A stretch of DNA of 64,000 nucleotides from the NCBI RefSeq assembly GCF_033118175.1, contig NC_083688.1, positions 6,035,001-6,099,000 of the forward strand. The letters run 5' to 3'. Under the pieces are notes generated by a model. That model made no database searches. It was not told the DNA's origin and saw nothing but the letters and a program-made list of their open reading frames with translations. Source of the stretch: Dama dama. Taxonomy: Eukaryota > Chordata > Mammalia > Artiodactyla > Cervidae. Shown here piece after piece: positions 1-9,920 of this stretch. Numbering within the stretch: the stretch's first letter is position 1; each line of letters starts with the position of its first letter. Both the position numbers and the translations under genes were made by a program.

Positions 1-154
1 TGCTCACACACACCCGCCCTTCACAGCATCCACAGCCACCGCCCCGCCCCATGCAGGCTGGGCCCGGAGAATCTGAGGGAGGCAGAAAGACAAAGAGCAC
101 CCACGCGAGGGTGACACCTCTCCGACCGCTCACCCTCCCCCCGACAGTCGCTTC

Positions 155-265
155 TGGCAGTTGGGGAAATAGAGGCCCAGAGGGGGCCAGTGACTTGCCT
201 AAGGTCACACGTCAAGTTAACAGAGCTGGGACAAAGCCCACTGCTGGGTCCTCGTGTTTCGAGGT
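155..265 (-). repeat. MIR-like SINE fragment
   Basis: The block resembles the reverse complement of the MIR core: a gaaatagaggcccagag stretch, then a gtcacacgtcaag stretch, then a 'gagctgggacaaagccc' tail. The fragment is old and diverged, and the ends are estimated. Confidence 0.6.
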
Positions 266-324
266 AGGGTGGACAAGCTTGGGTATGGGTCTGAGTCTGG
301 GTCTGTGTGGCCTGGGGTCAAGTG

Positions 325-430
325 CCAGTGTGTGACTGCACTTCTCTGGTCTCTACTTACTGATCTGTAAAATGGGGATAACCATGCTTCCCACATGTGA
401 AAATCATGACAGAGAAATGAGATCCTATTA
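325..430 (+). repeat. MIR-like SINE fragment
   Basis: It carries the MIR sense signature 'tctgtaaaatggggataa' near 364-381, followed by diverged MIR 3' sequence. It lies in intron 2 and its ends are estimated. Confidence 0.6.
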
Positions 431-781
431 CAGCGTGGGTTCACCCTGTTTTGGGGGCCCTTTTTTGGGCCTGCCCCAGGTGAAGCCAGCCCAGCACCAA
501 AGAGGGGCACAGGAGAAGGAGGGATCGGGGAGCTGATCCCAGCGCGCCCTCGGACCCCCCTGGGGGAGACCAGACCAAGAGGGGTTGGGCGTGCCTGGCA
601 CTCCTTCAGGCAGGTTGTCCGCAAAGCCCAAGGGAGAATTGGTGAACCTGGACACGGCAGCCGGAGGGAGACTCCACTACAGGAGGTTCCGGAAGGCTGG
701 ATAGAGAATGAGAGGTGCCCGAGGGGGCGTGAAAGGGTGAGCAAAGGCTCAGGCTGCAAGTGAGCCTGGCTCTTGAGCGTC

Positions 782-823
782 TGTGCGTGGACCACGGTCT
801 GTGCCTGGACCACGGTCTGTGCC
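782..823. repeat. 18-bp tandem repeat
   Basis: Two copies of an 18-bp unit (782-799 and 800-817) differ by one base and are followed by six bases of a third copy. The unit contains the near-palindromic core ggaccacggtc. Confidence 0.9.
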
Positions 824-1391
824 GTTCCGTTCCCAGCTTTCCGCGGCCCTGCAAAGCCCCCTGCAGCAGTGGGAGTGGGGAGCTCACAGCTGGGTGGGTG
901 AGCGCCCAGGCCGGGGCCTGGTGAGGTGCACTGACCCCAGGCAGGAAGGCGGGGAGGTCTCCTTCCAGTCTCCGTATTAGCTACTCTTGTGGGGAAAGGC
1001 CTCGTGTTTCTGTCATGGGGGTGAGGGCTCATCGTCCATTGGACTGAGGGTCCCCAAGGGCAAGGGCTGTGTCTACCCGGTCAGACAGGGAGACCCAGGC
1101 AGACGGCAGCCCTGTCTCCTCCATCAGACTGGGCGCTCCTGGAGCACATCCTTCGTGTGCTTCCAGACCCGGTGAGCCTCTCCCTGGTTTCCGTTCCATG
1201 GGGAGCTTCCCAGGCACGGTGGGTGGAGGGCGGCGGGGGCGTGACTTCTTTATCAGATTAGTTATCCCTGGGGGTAAGGGTCACATCTCCTGTGTGGATT
1301 AGGGGAATACCACCAAGAGCAGGGCGTGTGCAGAGAGCGGGGAATTCCTCAGGGCCAGAGCCAAGTCTCCCGCTCAATTTGGGGTTTCTCT

Positions 1392-1550
1392 GATGGTAGG
1401 TATCGTGTCTGCATCATCAAACTGGAAGATCCCTTAGGTAGAGTCTGTGCCTGCCCCTGGTGAGAGGAGGAGGCCCATGACGGTAGGTGTCCTGCCCACC
1501 GCCTTCTCAGCTGGAGGATTCCCTAAGGAAGAGTCTGTGCCCCCACTGCT
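1392..1550. repeat. Diverged ~88-bp tandem repeat upstream of EPHB2 exon 3
   Basis: Two imperfect copies begin at 1392 (gatggtagg) and 1479 (gacggtagg). Each ends in gagtctgtgcc, at 1441 and 1531, so the period is 87-90 bp. Weaker related phrases occur upstream near 1085-1300. The function is unknown; it could be an old minisatellite or part of a diverged retroelement. Confidence 0.6.
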
Positions 1551-1588
1551 TAGGGTGCTCCCTGGGGCTCAGCCCCTACCTGCCCCAC

Positions 1589-1610
1589 CTGACTGGCGTT
1601 TCACCCGCAG
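1589..1610 (+). promoter_or_regulatory. EPHB2: Branch point and 3' splice site of EPHB2 exon 3
   Basis: A ctgac branch-point-like motif (1589-1593, candidate adenine at 1592) lies 18 bases before the acceptor AG at 1609-1610. The tract between them is only moderately pyrimidine-rich (gtttcacccgcag). The reading frame across the junction fits the acceptor. Confidence 0.85.
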
Positions 1611-2295
1611 TGGGAAGAGGTGAGCGGCTACGATGAGAACATGAACACGATCCGCACGTACCAGGTGTGCAATGTGTTTGAGTCAAGCCAGAACAACTGG
1701 CTACGGACCAAGTTCATCCGGCGCCGGGGCGCCCATCGCATCCACGTGGAGATGAAGTTCTCCGTGCGTGACTGCAGTAGCATCCCCAGCGTGCCCGGCT
1801 CCTGCAAGGAGACCTTCAACCTCTATTATTACGAGGCTGACTTCGACTCGGCCACCAAGACCTTCCCCACCTGGATGGAGAACCCGTGGGTGAAGGTGGA
1901 CACCATTGCCGCCGACGAGAGCTTCTCCCAGGTGGACCTGGGGGGCCGGGTCATGAAGATCAACACCGAGGTGCGGAGTTTCGGGCCCGTGTCCCGCAGC
2001 GGCTTCTACCTGGCCTTCCAGGACTACGGCGGCTGCATGTCCCTCATTGCCGTGCGTGTCTTCTACCGCAAGTGCCCCCGCATCATCCAGAACGGCGCCA
2101 TCTTCCAGGAGACGCTGTCGGGGGCGGAGAGCACGTCGCTGGTGGCCGCCCGGGGCAGCTGCATCGCCAACGCGGAGGAGGTGGACGTGCCCATCAAGCT
2201 CTACTGCAATGGGGACGGCGAGTGGCTGGTGCCCATTGGGCGCTGCATGTGCAAGGCGGGCTTCGAGGCGGTGGAGAATGGCACGGTCTGCCGAG
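1611..2295 (+). CDS. EPHB2: EPHB2 exon 3 (ephrin-binding domain and start of Cys-rich region)
   Basis: This is a 685-bp internal exon of ephrin type-B receptor 2, a single-pass membrane receptor tyrosine kinase that binds B-class ephrins on neighbouring cells and acts in axon guidance, synapse formation and epithelial cell sorting. The frame opens in phase 0 with Trp43 (human numbering), gives 228 codons to Arg270 and leaves one base, G, to complete Gly271 in the next exon. It covers most of the jellyroll ephrin-binding domain. Disulfide cysteines fall at the expected positions 62, 97, 107 and 184, and Cys197, 226, 241, 254, 256 and 269 begin the cysteine-rich region. An Asn-Gly-Thr glycosylation sequon lies at 265-267. 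The match to EPHB2 rather than EPHB1, B3 or B4 rests on near-identity to human EPHB2 as I know it; the one difference noticed is Thr at 129, where I recall Asn. No frameshift or stop is present. Signal peptide, fibronectin, transmembrane and kinase exons lie outside the window. Confidence 0.96.
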
Positions 2296-2301
2296 GTAAG
2301 G
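2296..2301 (+). promoter_or_regulatory. EPHB2: 5' splice site of EPHB2 intron 3
   Basis: The exon ends CCGAG and the intron begins GTAAGG, a strong match to the U1 donor consensus. This choice keeps the frame and leaves phase 1, as expected for this Eph exon. The open frame continues to about 2495 but is intronic after this point. Confidence 0.93.
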
Positions 2302-2650
2302 GCCGCGGCGGGATGGGTGCCCCCTGCAAGCGCGTGGCATTGGTACCGGCTGCAGCCTTGAGCCTGGCTGCTGGGAGGGCAGGCTGGTCTGGGCAGGGGC
2401 CTGGAGCTGACTGGGAGGCCCTCTGCAGCCAGAATTTCCAGATCTATAGCCGTGGTTCAGCTTCTTGGAGGGAGGCGTTGAACAGCGCTTCATGAATGGT
2501 GGTGTGTGCAGATACTACAGGGGGTGTGCCCACTGATTTTCGTTGGCATGAGGATAAACATTTCTCCTTTTAACTATTATGTGAATATTAATGATAGCAA
2601 GTGGTACTTTGTTTCTTCATTCACAAAAGTGACATGGTTTCCTTTTTAAG

Positions 2651-2958
2651 AAAATGTGTACGCTGTAGTAAATAACATCAATAAGATAATATTCGTTGAA
2701 CTTTTGTTGTGTCGGTCAGTATAGGCCAAGCCATGCTGAAGTGACAAAACAGTAAAAGTTTATATTGCACTTAATGCTACATGTCCATCAGGAGTCAGCT
2801 TAGGAAAATGTGTGAGTCCTCATAAATGATATTGATAAGATCACATTCATTGAGCTTTTGCTGTATCAGTCAGTATAGGCCAAGCCATGCTGAAGTAACA
2901 AAACAATAAATGTTTATTTCGCACTTAATGCTGCATGTCCATCATGAGTCAGCTTGGG
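2651..2958. repeat. 154-bp tandem duplication in an old interspersed repeat
   Basis: Two diverged copies (2651-2804 and 2805-2958) share a period of 154 bp. The phrase gtcagtataggccaagcc recurs at 2715 and 2869, and the 'cttaatgctRcatgtccatc' phrase recurs near the end of each copy. The region is AT-rich. The sequence looks like part of an old mammalian interspersed element whose family I cannot assign. Confidence 0.8.
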
Positions 2959-3184
2959 ATTCCTCCCTCTGGGAGCCAAGCAGGTGGAGGAGCCACTCTG
3001 GAATGTTGTGATCACCAGGCAGAAGGAAGGAGCAAGTGTGACAGATTGTATATGGGCTCTAAAGCATCCCCCACCCCCCAGAATGGCTCATACGTCATGC
3101 CTATGCACATTTCAGTGGCCAAGGCAGGTAATGTGATTACTTCCAATTCAAAGAGATGGGAAAGTGCAGCCCCACTGCAAGCTA

Positions 3185-3370
3185 CTTTTACTGTGTGCCG
3201 AGCACTTTGTGTGTCTAACTCTTTTAATCCTCACAAGAACCCTGTGAAGGACCATGCCATCTTTTAGGAAGAAGTCGCAGCTCAGAGAGTTCATACAGTG
3301 AGTAGGTGAAGGTGACCTGGGGGCTTACCAGGTCGTGTGATTCCAAACCACCCTTTTAACCACTGTGCCC
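3185..3370 (-). repeat. MIR-like SINE
   Basis: Reverse-orientation MIR features: tgtgtgccgagcactttg, then 'taatcctcacaagaaccctg', then cagctcagagag. The ends are estimated. Confidence 0.7.
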
Positions 3371-3484
3371 CTTAAGTTAATTTAAGGAAAAAAGTAAACA
3401 ATAGTACAGGTAGTATTTGATGACAGCCAAGAGTCACAAAGCTGCTTTACAAATATGAGAAGTTGCAAGAGGTACATGGTGGTG

Positions 3485-3675
3485 AGAAGCCTATAAAGGT
3501 CGACAGAGCTGAGTTCAAATCCCAGCCCTGCCTGTTACCAGCTGGATATCTTGAACCAAGTGTGAAACCCTCCCTCATAGGATAGTTGTGAGGATTCAAG
3601 ACATCAAAACATGTGAAACACATATAATGGCTTCTGGTATACAGTAAAAACCTAATAAATGTTAATGAGATGCTA
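3485..3675 (+). repeat. MIR-like SINE
   Basis: Sense MIR order is visible: 'gagttcaaatcccagccctg', a diverged core, gatagttgtgaggattcaa, then an aacctaataaatgtta tail. It is a near full-length but old copy. Confidence 0.75.
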
Positions 3676-4369
3676 CATGTGAAGCCCAGCATGGCACAGA
3701 TCCTCTGCACGGGGAGCTGTGGTGGCCGATGGTGATGGTATAGGAGACTGGAAGCCTGCTTGTGTCAGTTCCTCTCGCCTTCCCGATTGGAACTGAATCC
3801 TGGAGTGTTCCAAATGCTAGTCCAGGAGCCTTGAAAGCCAGTTAAAATTGAGCCTGGGGAAGCTACAGTGATCCTCACCTTTATGAAATTCTATCACATC
3901 CACCATCTCCACGACACCTCCCTCCAGCCCTCGGAGGAAGCATGTATAAGATCCCTGGGAGGAGAAGAGGGTGTGTGAGAGACCGGAGCAGTGGCCTTTG
4001 GGGAAGCTGCTGCAGTGATCTTAGGAGATGGTGATGCCTGGACTGGGCATCCCCAGTGCTGGGGAAGAGGTGGGGTACAGTCAGGGGGTGTTTTGGCAAT
4101 GAACCGATGAGATGTAAAGACAAGTTAGAAAGGGAGCAATGAGAGGACTCAGAGGGAACCAGAAATTCCAGTTTACAGAGCGTTGGTGATCTTGGGAAAG
4201 AAATGGGGAGAAGGGGAGAAAAAGCTGATTTCTTGGGGAAGACAACACATCTGGTTTTGTATACTTGACTGTGAAAATGCTCCACCTTGGGAGATGGCGG
4301 GGGTGAGACAGGCCGTGGGGAACAGAATCAGTCCCTCACTGTTCACCGGTTATTCAGTCACCCAGCCTT

Positions 4370-4690
4370 CCCCGCCCCTCCTCTGGGTGTCAGACCTTGT
4401 GCTGGGCACCAGGTAAGACGGAAGAATCCAGCTGTGGCCTTGCCTTCTAGGAGCTCAGGGTCTAGCAGAGGAGACCGACTGTAAATGAACAAGAGTGAGA
4501 ATGTGTCAGATTTGTTTTAATAGGAATGGTCCAGGCCATGATGGGCCCCCAAAAAGGGAGGGCTTCTGAGAGGAGGTGGCATCGGAGCTGAGTCTTGGGA
4601 GAGGGAGGCATTGACCAGGTGGCCCAGGCCTTCTGGAGGTTGGATTGGCATAAGCAAAGGCCTGGAGACATGAATCAGTGTGGCTTATTA
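4370..4690 (+). repeat. L2-like LINE fragment
   Basis: The 'gtgctgggcaccaggtaaga' phrase, then 'ccttgccttctaggagctca', then gaggtggcatcggagctgag is the typical order of diverged L2 3' sequence. No coding capacity remains. Confidence 0.55.
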
Positions 4691-4778
4691 GAGGGACTGG
4701 TCAGTTGTTTGGTGTGGCTCAGGGCACAAGAAGGGAGGTAAAAAGAACCATGATTGGAAGGGTGCCTAGATGAGGAGG

Positions 4779-5250
4779 TGTATTAGTTATCTCTTGCTGC
4801 ATAGCAAGTTACCCTCATATTTAACAGCTTAAAACAGAAAGCACATATTATCTCGCAGTTTCTTAGGGTCAGGAATCAGGCATGGATGGCTTGATGGATG
4901 GGCGCCTCTCGCTCAGGGTATCTCCTGAGGTTGCATCTGGAGGTCTGACCAGGGAAGGATCTGCTTCCACGTTCCTACACATGGTTGTTGGCAGGCCTCA
5001 GTCCCTCCCACACGGGCCTCTCGCATGTGCAGCGGCTTCCCCAGAGTATGAAAGAGAGGGTACCCAAGACAGAAGCCACAATCTTTTGATCCTCTCGTTT
5101 TCAGAAGGGACGTCTCATTACCTCTCCCATGTTCTCTTCATTAAAACTGAGTCACCCGATTCTGTCCTTGCTCCCGGGGAGGGAATTACATGGGGGTGTG
5201 AACGCCAGGAGGTGGGGTCACGGGGACCATGGCGGAGGTTGCCTGTCACA
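4779..5250 (-). mobile_element. MaLR-like solo LTR (low confidence)
   Basis: A block of about 470 bp starts TGTATTAG and ends GTCACA, giving TG...CA ends. Internal phrases such as cagcttaaaacagaaagc and 'ggttgttggcaggcctcagt' resemble an antisense MLT1-type LTR. A clear target-site duplication is not visible. It is old and non-coding; the family needs a repeat-library search. Confidence 0.4.
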
Positions 5251-5634
5251 GGATCAGAGTCTGGGCTGCTTCTTGCAAGTACTGGGGGCTCGAGGTAATA
5301 CAAGGGCAGGGTGTGTCCAGGGCTGGCTTCCCCCCTACCCCCCACCCCCAGACCAGGCCCAGCCTAGCCCCCCCGGCTGCTGGGCGTGAGTGGAGGCCAG
5401 TCAGGGTGTGATTAATGAGCTCGGGGAGCCAGAAGGACACCAGCTGCCGCCGTGGCCTGTGTTCAGCCACCCAGATGTGGGGCTGCTCCAGTCCAAGCCC
5501 CAGAGGCGCTGGCCCCGCCAGCCCGGGACGTGTCAGAGTGGTAATTACAGCTCACATCCGAGTGGTCGGCCGAATGCTCTCCCATCTCCAGCTCAGGGAT
5601 CTTCCACCTTTTCTGTGCCTCCCTCCAGAGCCAC
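5251..5634. other. Unique-looking intronic sequence
   Basis: GC-rich with C-rich runs (about 5330-5370) and no repeat or gene recognised. Confidence 0.5.
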
Positions 5635-5762
5635 TGGCAAGTTTATTAAAATGCAGATTCCTGGGTCTGGTGCAAACCTCATCCCAAGGCTGGTTCTGTG
5701 CCTCGGAGGTGACACCAAGAATCGGCATTTTTTTAAACAAGCAGCCCTGATGCTTCTCTAAC
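5635..5762. mobile_element. MER5-like DNA transposon remnant
   Basis: The phrase ttaaaatgcagattcctggg, followed about 80 bp later by gaatcggcatttttttaaac, is the paired-end pattern of the small non-autonomous hAT element MER5. It is old and diverged. Confidence 0.65.
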
Positions 5763-6229
5763 AGGACTCTTAGCTCAGACACACGATGTGTTAACACATC
5801 CTTGGCCAGACCAAGCAGGATTCAAGGCCAGGCAATGACCACAGGCCCAGGCCCACCACCACCCCAGGGAGCATCCACCCTAAAGGGTGGGAGGGGACAT
5901 TAGCAAAATCTCTGGGAGGGTGTGGTTTGGAAAGATCCATTTAATATTGAAGCATAATTTGATGGGAAAATATTGCTTTCTCAAAGAAATACAAGTTTAG
6001 GGAAAACTTGGCAGAGGAGGCGAGTAGGTGAGTCCTCTTGGGGCATGCCAGCGATCCCAGGGGTGGGCCATGGTGAATAATGATGGACTGGCTATTCTAA
6101 TGCACTCAGTGGTTTCTGAAACTATGGGCTAAATCAGACCAGCTTGCTCTAGAGCCTATTGTGTGCAGGGCACAGTGGGGAGGGCAGGGGAGGGGCCCAG
6201 TTAACCCCTCAACCAGCATGTCCTGGGTA
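5763..6229. other. Intronic sequence, nothing specific seen
   Basis: No coding, RNA or clear repeat signature was recognised here; the sequence is mixed in composition. Confidence 0.5.
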
Positions 6230-6560
6230 TCCTCTGTGCACCAGTTAGCCTTCTAAGGGGTATTTGTCGAGTACCTTCTATGAGCCAGGCATGTGCCAAT
6301 CCTAGGAAACATCAAAGTGAACAAGAGGGCACATGCGCTGCCCTCCCAGAGTTTTTGGTCCAGGTGGGTGGATAGAGGAAGATGAAGGAAATAAAGTAAA
6401 TAAATAAGTAAATAGTTACAAACTGTGAGGAGTGAAAAGAAAAATATAGGGTGTAACAATAGAGATCAAAAGGAGAATCTGCTTTAGGTGATTCAGAGAA
6501 GGCTTCTTGGAAGAGGTGTCATTCGAGCTGACTAGGGCTGACCTGGGATGGTTGGAAGAG
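6230..6560 (+). repeat. L2-like LINE fragment
   Basis: 'ttctatgagccaggcatgtg', a 'catgcgctgccctcccagag' phrase and gaggtgtcattcgagctga follow the usual L2 order. An AT-rich aaataaagtaaataaataag stretch lies inside. Confidence 0.55.
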
Positions 6561-6621
6561 AGTGCCTGAGACTCAGGGTTTGGCCTCAAGTGGCTCCTGG
6601 GTGAGCAGAGGATTCAGACAC

Positions 6622-6665
6622 AAAAGAACAAGGCAAAAAAAAAAAAAAAAAAAAAGAACAAGGCA
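6622..6665 (+). mobile_element. Poly(A) tract flanked by 14-bp direct repeats (tail-only retroinsertion)
   Basis: AAAAGAACAAGGCA occurs at 6622-6635 and again at 6652-6665, with only a run of about 21 A (6635-6655) between the copies. The repeat begins AAAAG, which fits an L1 endonuclease nick, so the tract looks like an insertion reduced to its tail. A tandem duplication followed by A-run expansion is the alternative. Confidence 0.65.
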
Positions 6666-7714
6666 GAGCATGGTCCTTCCAGAAATGAGATCTGTCCAGG
6701 CCAAGTACTTTGACAGAAGAAGGCTGTCTTTTCTGATGGGGCATCTGGGAGGGCTTCAAGGAGGAGGTGGCATTTGAAATAGGCCTTCAAGAGTGAGTAG
6801 GATTTGGATGGGTAAGGGACGGGAGGAACTCATGGTCAAGAAGCCTCATGAACAAAGGCCTGTGGTGTGACAGTATAGGGCATGTTTGGTGGGTGTCCAG
6901 TACCCTACTGGGAGTAGGGCTGGGGCACGGCTTTCTCCTCTTGATTCATCTATTCATGGTTCGCTGAGTACCCAATCTGAGCCTGCACTGGCCATAGAGA
7001 TTCGGGGTGGGAGACTCTGGGGACTGTCTGCAGAAGACCTCTGCCTTCTCCCCCTACCCCAATCCCCAGCCCCTTTGGTAGCACAGTCCCCACTGAGGCT
7101 TGCCACCAGCGGATCTGCCAGGGCCGGGGTTCGAGGGGCAGGAGGGTGGCCCAGGAATCCGCCCCCCCAACCTCTGCAGCAGCTGCTCCACCCAAGCCCT
7201 GAGTCTGTTCGCCTGACTCTTTCCAGATGTTGACGGGGTTGATTGGGAACGTGTCCCGGCCTCAGTTTCTCCAAGTGTTATCTTGGCCTTGGCCTCTCCT
7301 TCCCTAATGAAACTCCTACTTGCCCCTCCCTGCCCATGCGTGGGCGGCCCCCCCTCTCCAGCCCAGAAACCACTGGGGACCCTGCCCTTCTCTCTCTCAA
7401 TGGCAGACGTGCGTCTCGAAGGGGTCTGGAGGGAGTTCCACAGTGAGTGTGATCTCTGCGATGCTCTCGGGGTGTAATGGGATTTTTAATATTTAGCTTG
7501 GACAGGGAGAGGGGCTGTGAGCCAGCGGGTTAGAGGGGTGAGGGGGCGGCCAGGTGGTGGGGGTGGGGATGGTCGCACGCACATGTTGATCAGCTGGCTC
7601 CAGCTCAGACTTCCCAGCTCCCGGCTGCCCCAGGCTTCCCCTCCCAGCCTCCCCCTGCCCTGCTTGGCTGCCTCTGGCCCTGCTCTCTCCCCCACCCATG
7701 GCCTCCCCTTGACC
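6666..7714. other. Intronic sequence with L2-like start, otherwise unique-looking
   Basis: Bases 6670-6870 resemble L2 body (tgggagggcttcaaggagga, then gaacaaaggcctgtggtgtg). Bases 6950-7700 are GC-rich and contain no repeat I can name and no credible exon; open frames on both strands are long only because of composition. Confidence 0.5.
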
Positions 7715-7885
7715 TTGGTCTTGGAGACCTGGTTTCAAACCCCAGTTCTGCCTCTTGCTAGCTGTGTGACCTTGGGCAAGCCATAGACCCTCTCCTGATG
7801 TTTGTTTTCTCATCTGCAAAACAGAATAAACAGATGGACTGCTGTGCAGAGTAAATGAGAAAATACCTAGAAAAGTGTCAGAAAA
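7715..7885 (+). repeat. MIR-like SINE
   Basis: Sense MIR order is clear: 'ggtttcaaaccccagttctg', 'agctgtgtgaccttgggcaa', then tctcatctgcaaaacagaat. It is one of the better preserved MIR copies in the window. Confidence 0.8.
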
Positions 7886-7914
7886 ATAAGGACTTTTACA
7901 AACTTGCCTGTGAG

Positions 7915-8595
7915 GTTGTTTTATTTTCTCCCAATGAGTTTTTATTTTGAGGAAAAAATAACTTTTCCTTATCAGAAAAGCAGTACAGGTTATTTGCAGA
8001 ATCTTTAGAAATTACTGATAAGCCAAAAGGAGCAAATTAAAATATCACAGAGAGTAACCACTGTTAACAGACTGATGTGGATCCTTCGAGGTGTATTTAT
8101 GTGTATTTACACATATTGATTTTTTTAAAAGAAAAAATAGATTCCTTCTGGGAATACATGAGGATTTTTGACTTACTAATATCTTGTGGGCATTTTTCCA
8201 TGTCATGTTGGATCATGTGGGAAGGCTCTTAGAATTCCATAGGCTATCTGTACCATAATTCTTTTACCAATCCTCTGGTGATCCACATGTAGATTGCTTA
8301 GTTTTTCGCTATCTTAAATGCTGAGATGAATTTCATGGTCCTTCTGCCTTTCTGCACTGCTCCTGATATTTGTGTAGGATATGTCTCCAGGCGTGGAATT
8401 GTGGGGTCAAAGGATATGTACTTTTTTTTTTTAGAGCTTTTGGCACGCGTTGCCAGATTGCCCTCCAGAAACACTGGGCTGAGGTTACCCTCCTGGCAGC
8501 AGCCTTCAGGAGTGTCTGTTTCCCCACATACTCACCAGCATGGGATAGTCTGCCTGTGGCTTTATTTTCTGTTTTACTTCTAGAATCCTGTGCTT
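7915..8595. mobile_element. Old L1 (L1M-class) 3' region
   Basis: About 680 bp of AT-rich sequence includes gaattgtggggtcaaaggat, then ttgccagattgccctccaga, then cccacatactcaccagcatg. That order is typical of the 3' untranslated part of old mammalian L1 elements. No ORF2 remains and the orientation is not certain. Confidence 0.55.
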
Positions 8596-9130
8596 CCCCA
8601 GCCAAGGTAGGGAGGGGCCGGGGCCAGAGATCCTCTCTAGGCCCTCAGAGCTGGAGCCTGGGCCACCCCCAGGGTGGCCTCCTTCCCACCCTGCTGTCAG
8701 CTCCAGCCCTTCCCACAGAGGCTGGACCAGTGGCCCGTCTGTGTCTGGTGAGTCTGTGGGGGTGGGGTGCGGTCAGTCTCGGGGTGAAGAGGAGGGAGGC
8801 GTCCAGCTGGCAAGGCCTGTGCTGGGAAAGGAGTGTGAGTGTTGGAATGCTGGGTGGGAGGAAAAGCCCAGACCCCCCACCCCCCCATGGAAAGTTCTGC
8901 AGCATCTCTTCAAGGGCAGGGTGGAGACACCCAGCTTGGGGAGGGGGAAGGGTCATAGATAACCCCTCCAGACCCCAGACTCAGGCCAGGGCTGAGACCA
9001 CACACACCAGCCTTTGGGGAAGGGGATTGGATGGGAATCCTGGCCAATACACTCATGCTATTCAAGTCTTTGCTTTTAAAAATTAGAAGTACCTCCCACT
9101 CCCCACATCCCCTTTCCTCTATGCTCTCAA
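8596..9130. other. Intronic sequence, nothing specific seen
   Basis: GC-rich, non-repetitive sequence with no recognisable exon, RNA or mobile element. Confidence 0.5.
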
Positions 9131-9137
9131 AGCATCT

Positions 9138-9226
9138 ATTTTTATTCATGACTATTCATCCATCTCTCCATCCACTGATCTACCTGTTTATCTATCTACC
9201 CAGCCAGCCATCATCCATTCACTGAA
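9138..9226. repeat. Degenerate ATCC-type simple repeat
   Basis: The + strand reads as imperfect repeats of atcc and atct (for example 'ccatctctccatccactgat' and gtttatctatctaccc). Confidence 0.8.
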
Positions 9227-9289
9227 CTCCAGTTTCTGATTTTTTTGCTTCTTGGAGAGTCTTCGTATAGACGACCAAGAAGCTAACAC

Positions 9290-9520
9290 ACAGTAAATCA
9301 CACTCCCCAAGTACCTACTGTGTGCCAGTCCCTGGATCAGGTGTAGGGACTGCAGACATGAGGAAGGCCCTTCCTACCCTCCTAGCGTTTCTGGTCTGGT
9401 ATAGGGGAGATGGCTCCATCTGTAACTATAGCCTTGGGGTACTCTGGAGGAAGTCAGGAGACAGCTTGGGGGGCTTCCTGGAGGAGGAGCCATTTTCCCA
9501 GGGCTTTGGAGAATAGGAGG
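9290..9520 (+). repeat. L2-like LINE fragment
   Basis: The phrase ctactgtgtgccagtccctg, with the downstream 'ctaccctcctagcgtttctg' phrase and 'gcttcctggaggaggagcca', matches diverged L2 body. It is non-coding. Confidence 0.5.
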
Positions 9521-9744
9521 AGTTGGGGGCAGAAATTAGTCCAGAAAAAAGATAGTCAGAAATGATACTGATTTTTTTTTTTTAAACCCTAGTCTCTTGC
9601 TGACCCTCAGCCTTCTAGGGGACAGAGGGCATGGGAGAAGTATTCTTAGCCAAGGGAGAAGGGCAGAGGGGCTGAATGAGGCAGAGGCTGAAAGGAGTCC
9701 GGAGGACTGGAGAAGGCCAGAGCTGAGGGTGGAAGGTACCTCCG

Positions 9745-9920
9745 GTGTGCCCAGCTCTGTGCTACATGCTGGGTTCTGTTGTCTTATTGAATCTTCGGCT
9801 GGTATGATGAGCTCCATTTGCAAATGATACTGAGGTCCAGAGAGGCTCGGCAAATCTTCCAAGGCCACACAGCTAGCAGCAAGCAGCAGAGGCAGACTGT
9901 GAACCCAGCTTTCTCCAATT
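9745..9920 (-). repeat. MIR-like SINE
   Basis: Reverse MIR: actgaggtccagagaggct, then 'aaggccacacagctagcagc', then 'agactgtgaacccagctttc'. The ends are estimated. Confidence 0.7.

Larger units (their letters stand above)
1..1610 (+). other. EPHB2: 3' end of EPHB2 intron 2
   Basis: This is non-coding sequence before the exon that starts at 1611. It holds two MIR-like fragments (about 155-265 and 325-430), an 18-bp tandem repeat (782-823) and a diverged tandem repeat of about 88 bp (1392-1550). The open frames here lack known domains and overlap on both strands, as expected for GC-rich intron. Assignment to intron 2 follows from the exon numbering of EPHB2 and is an inference. Confidence 0.85.

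Noticed and set aside
217..1032. 271-codon open frame on the minus strand
   Set aside because: It overlaps MIR fragments and a tandem repeat in GC-rich intron, with no domain, no splice context and no conservation evidence.
2296..2495. Extension of the EPHB2 frame past the exon
   Set aside because: A strong GTAAGG donor ends the exon at 2295 in the expected phase; the extra codons do not match Eph receptors.
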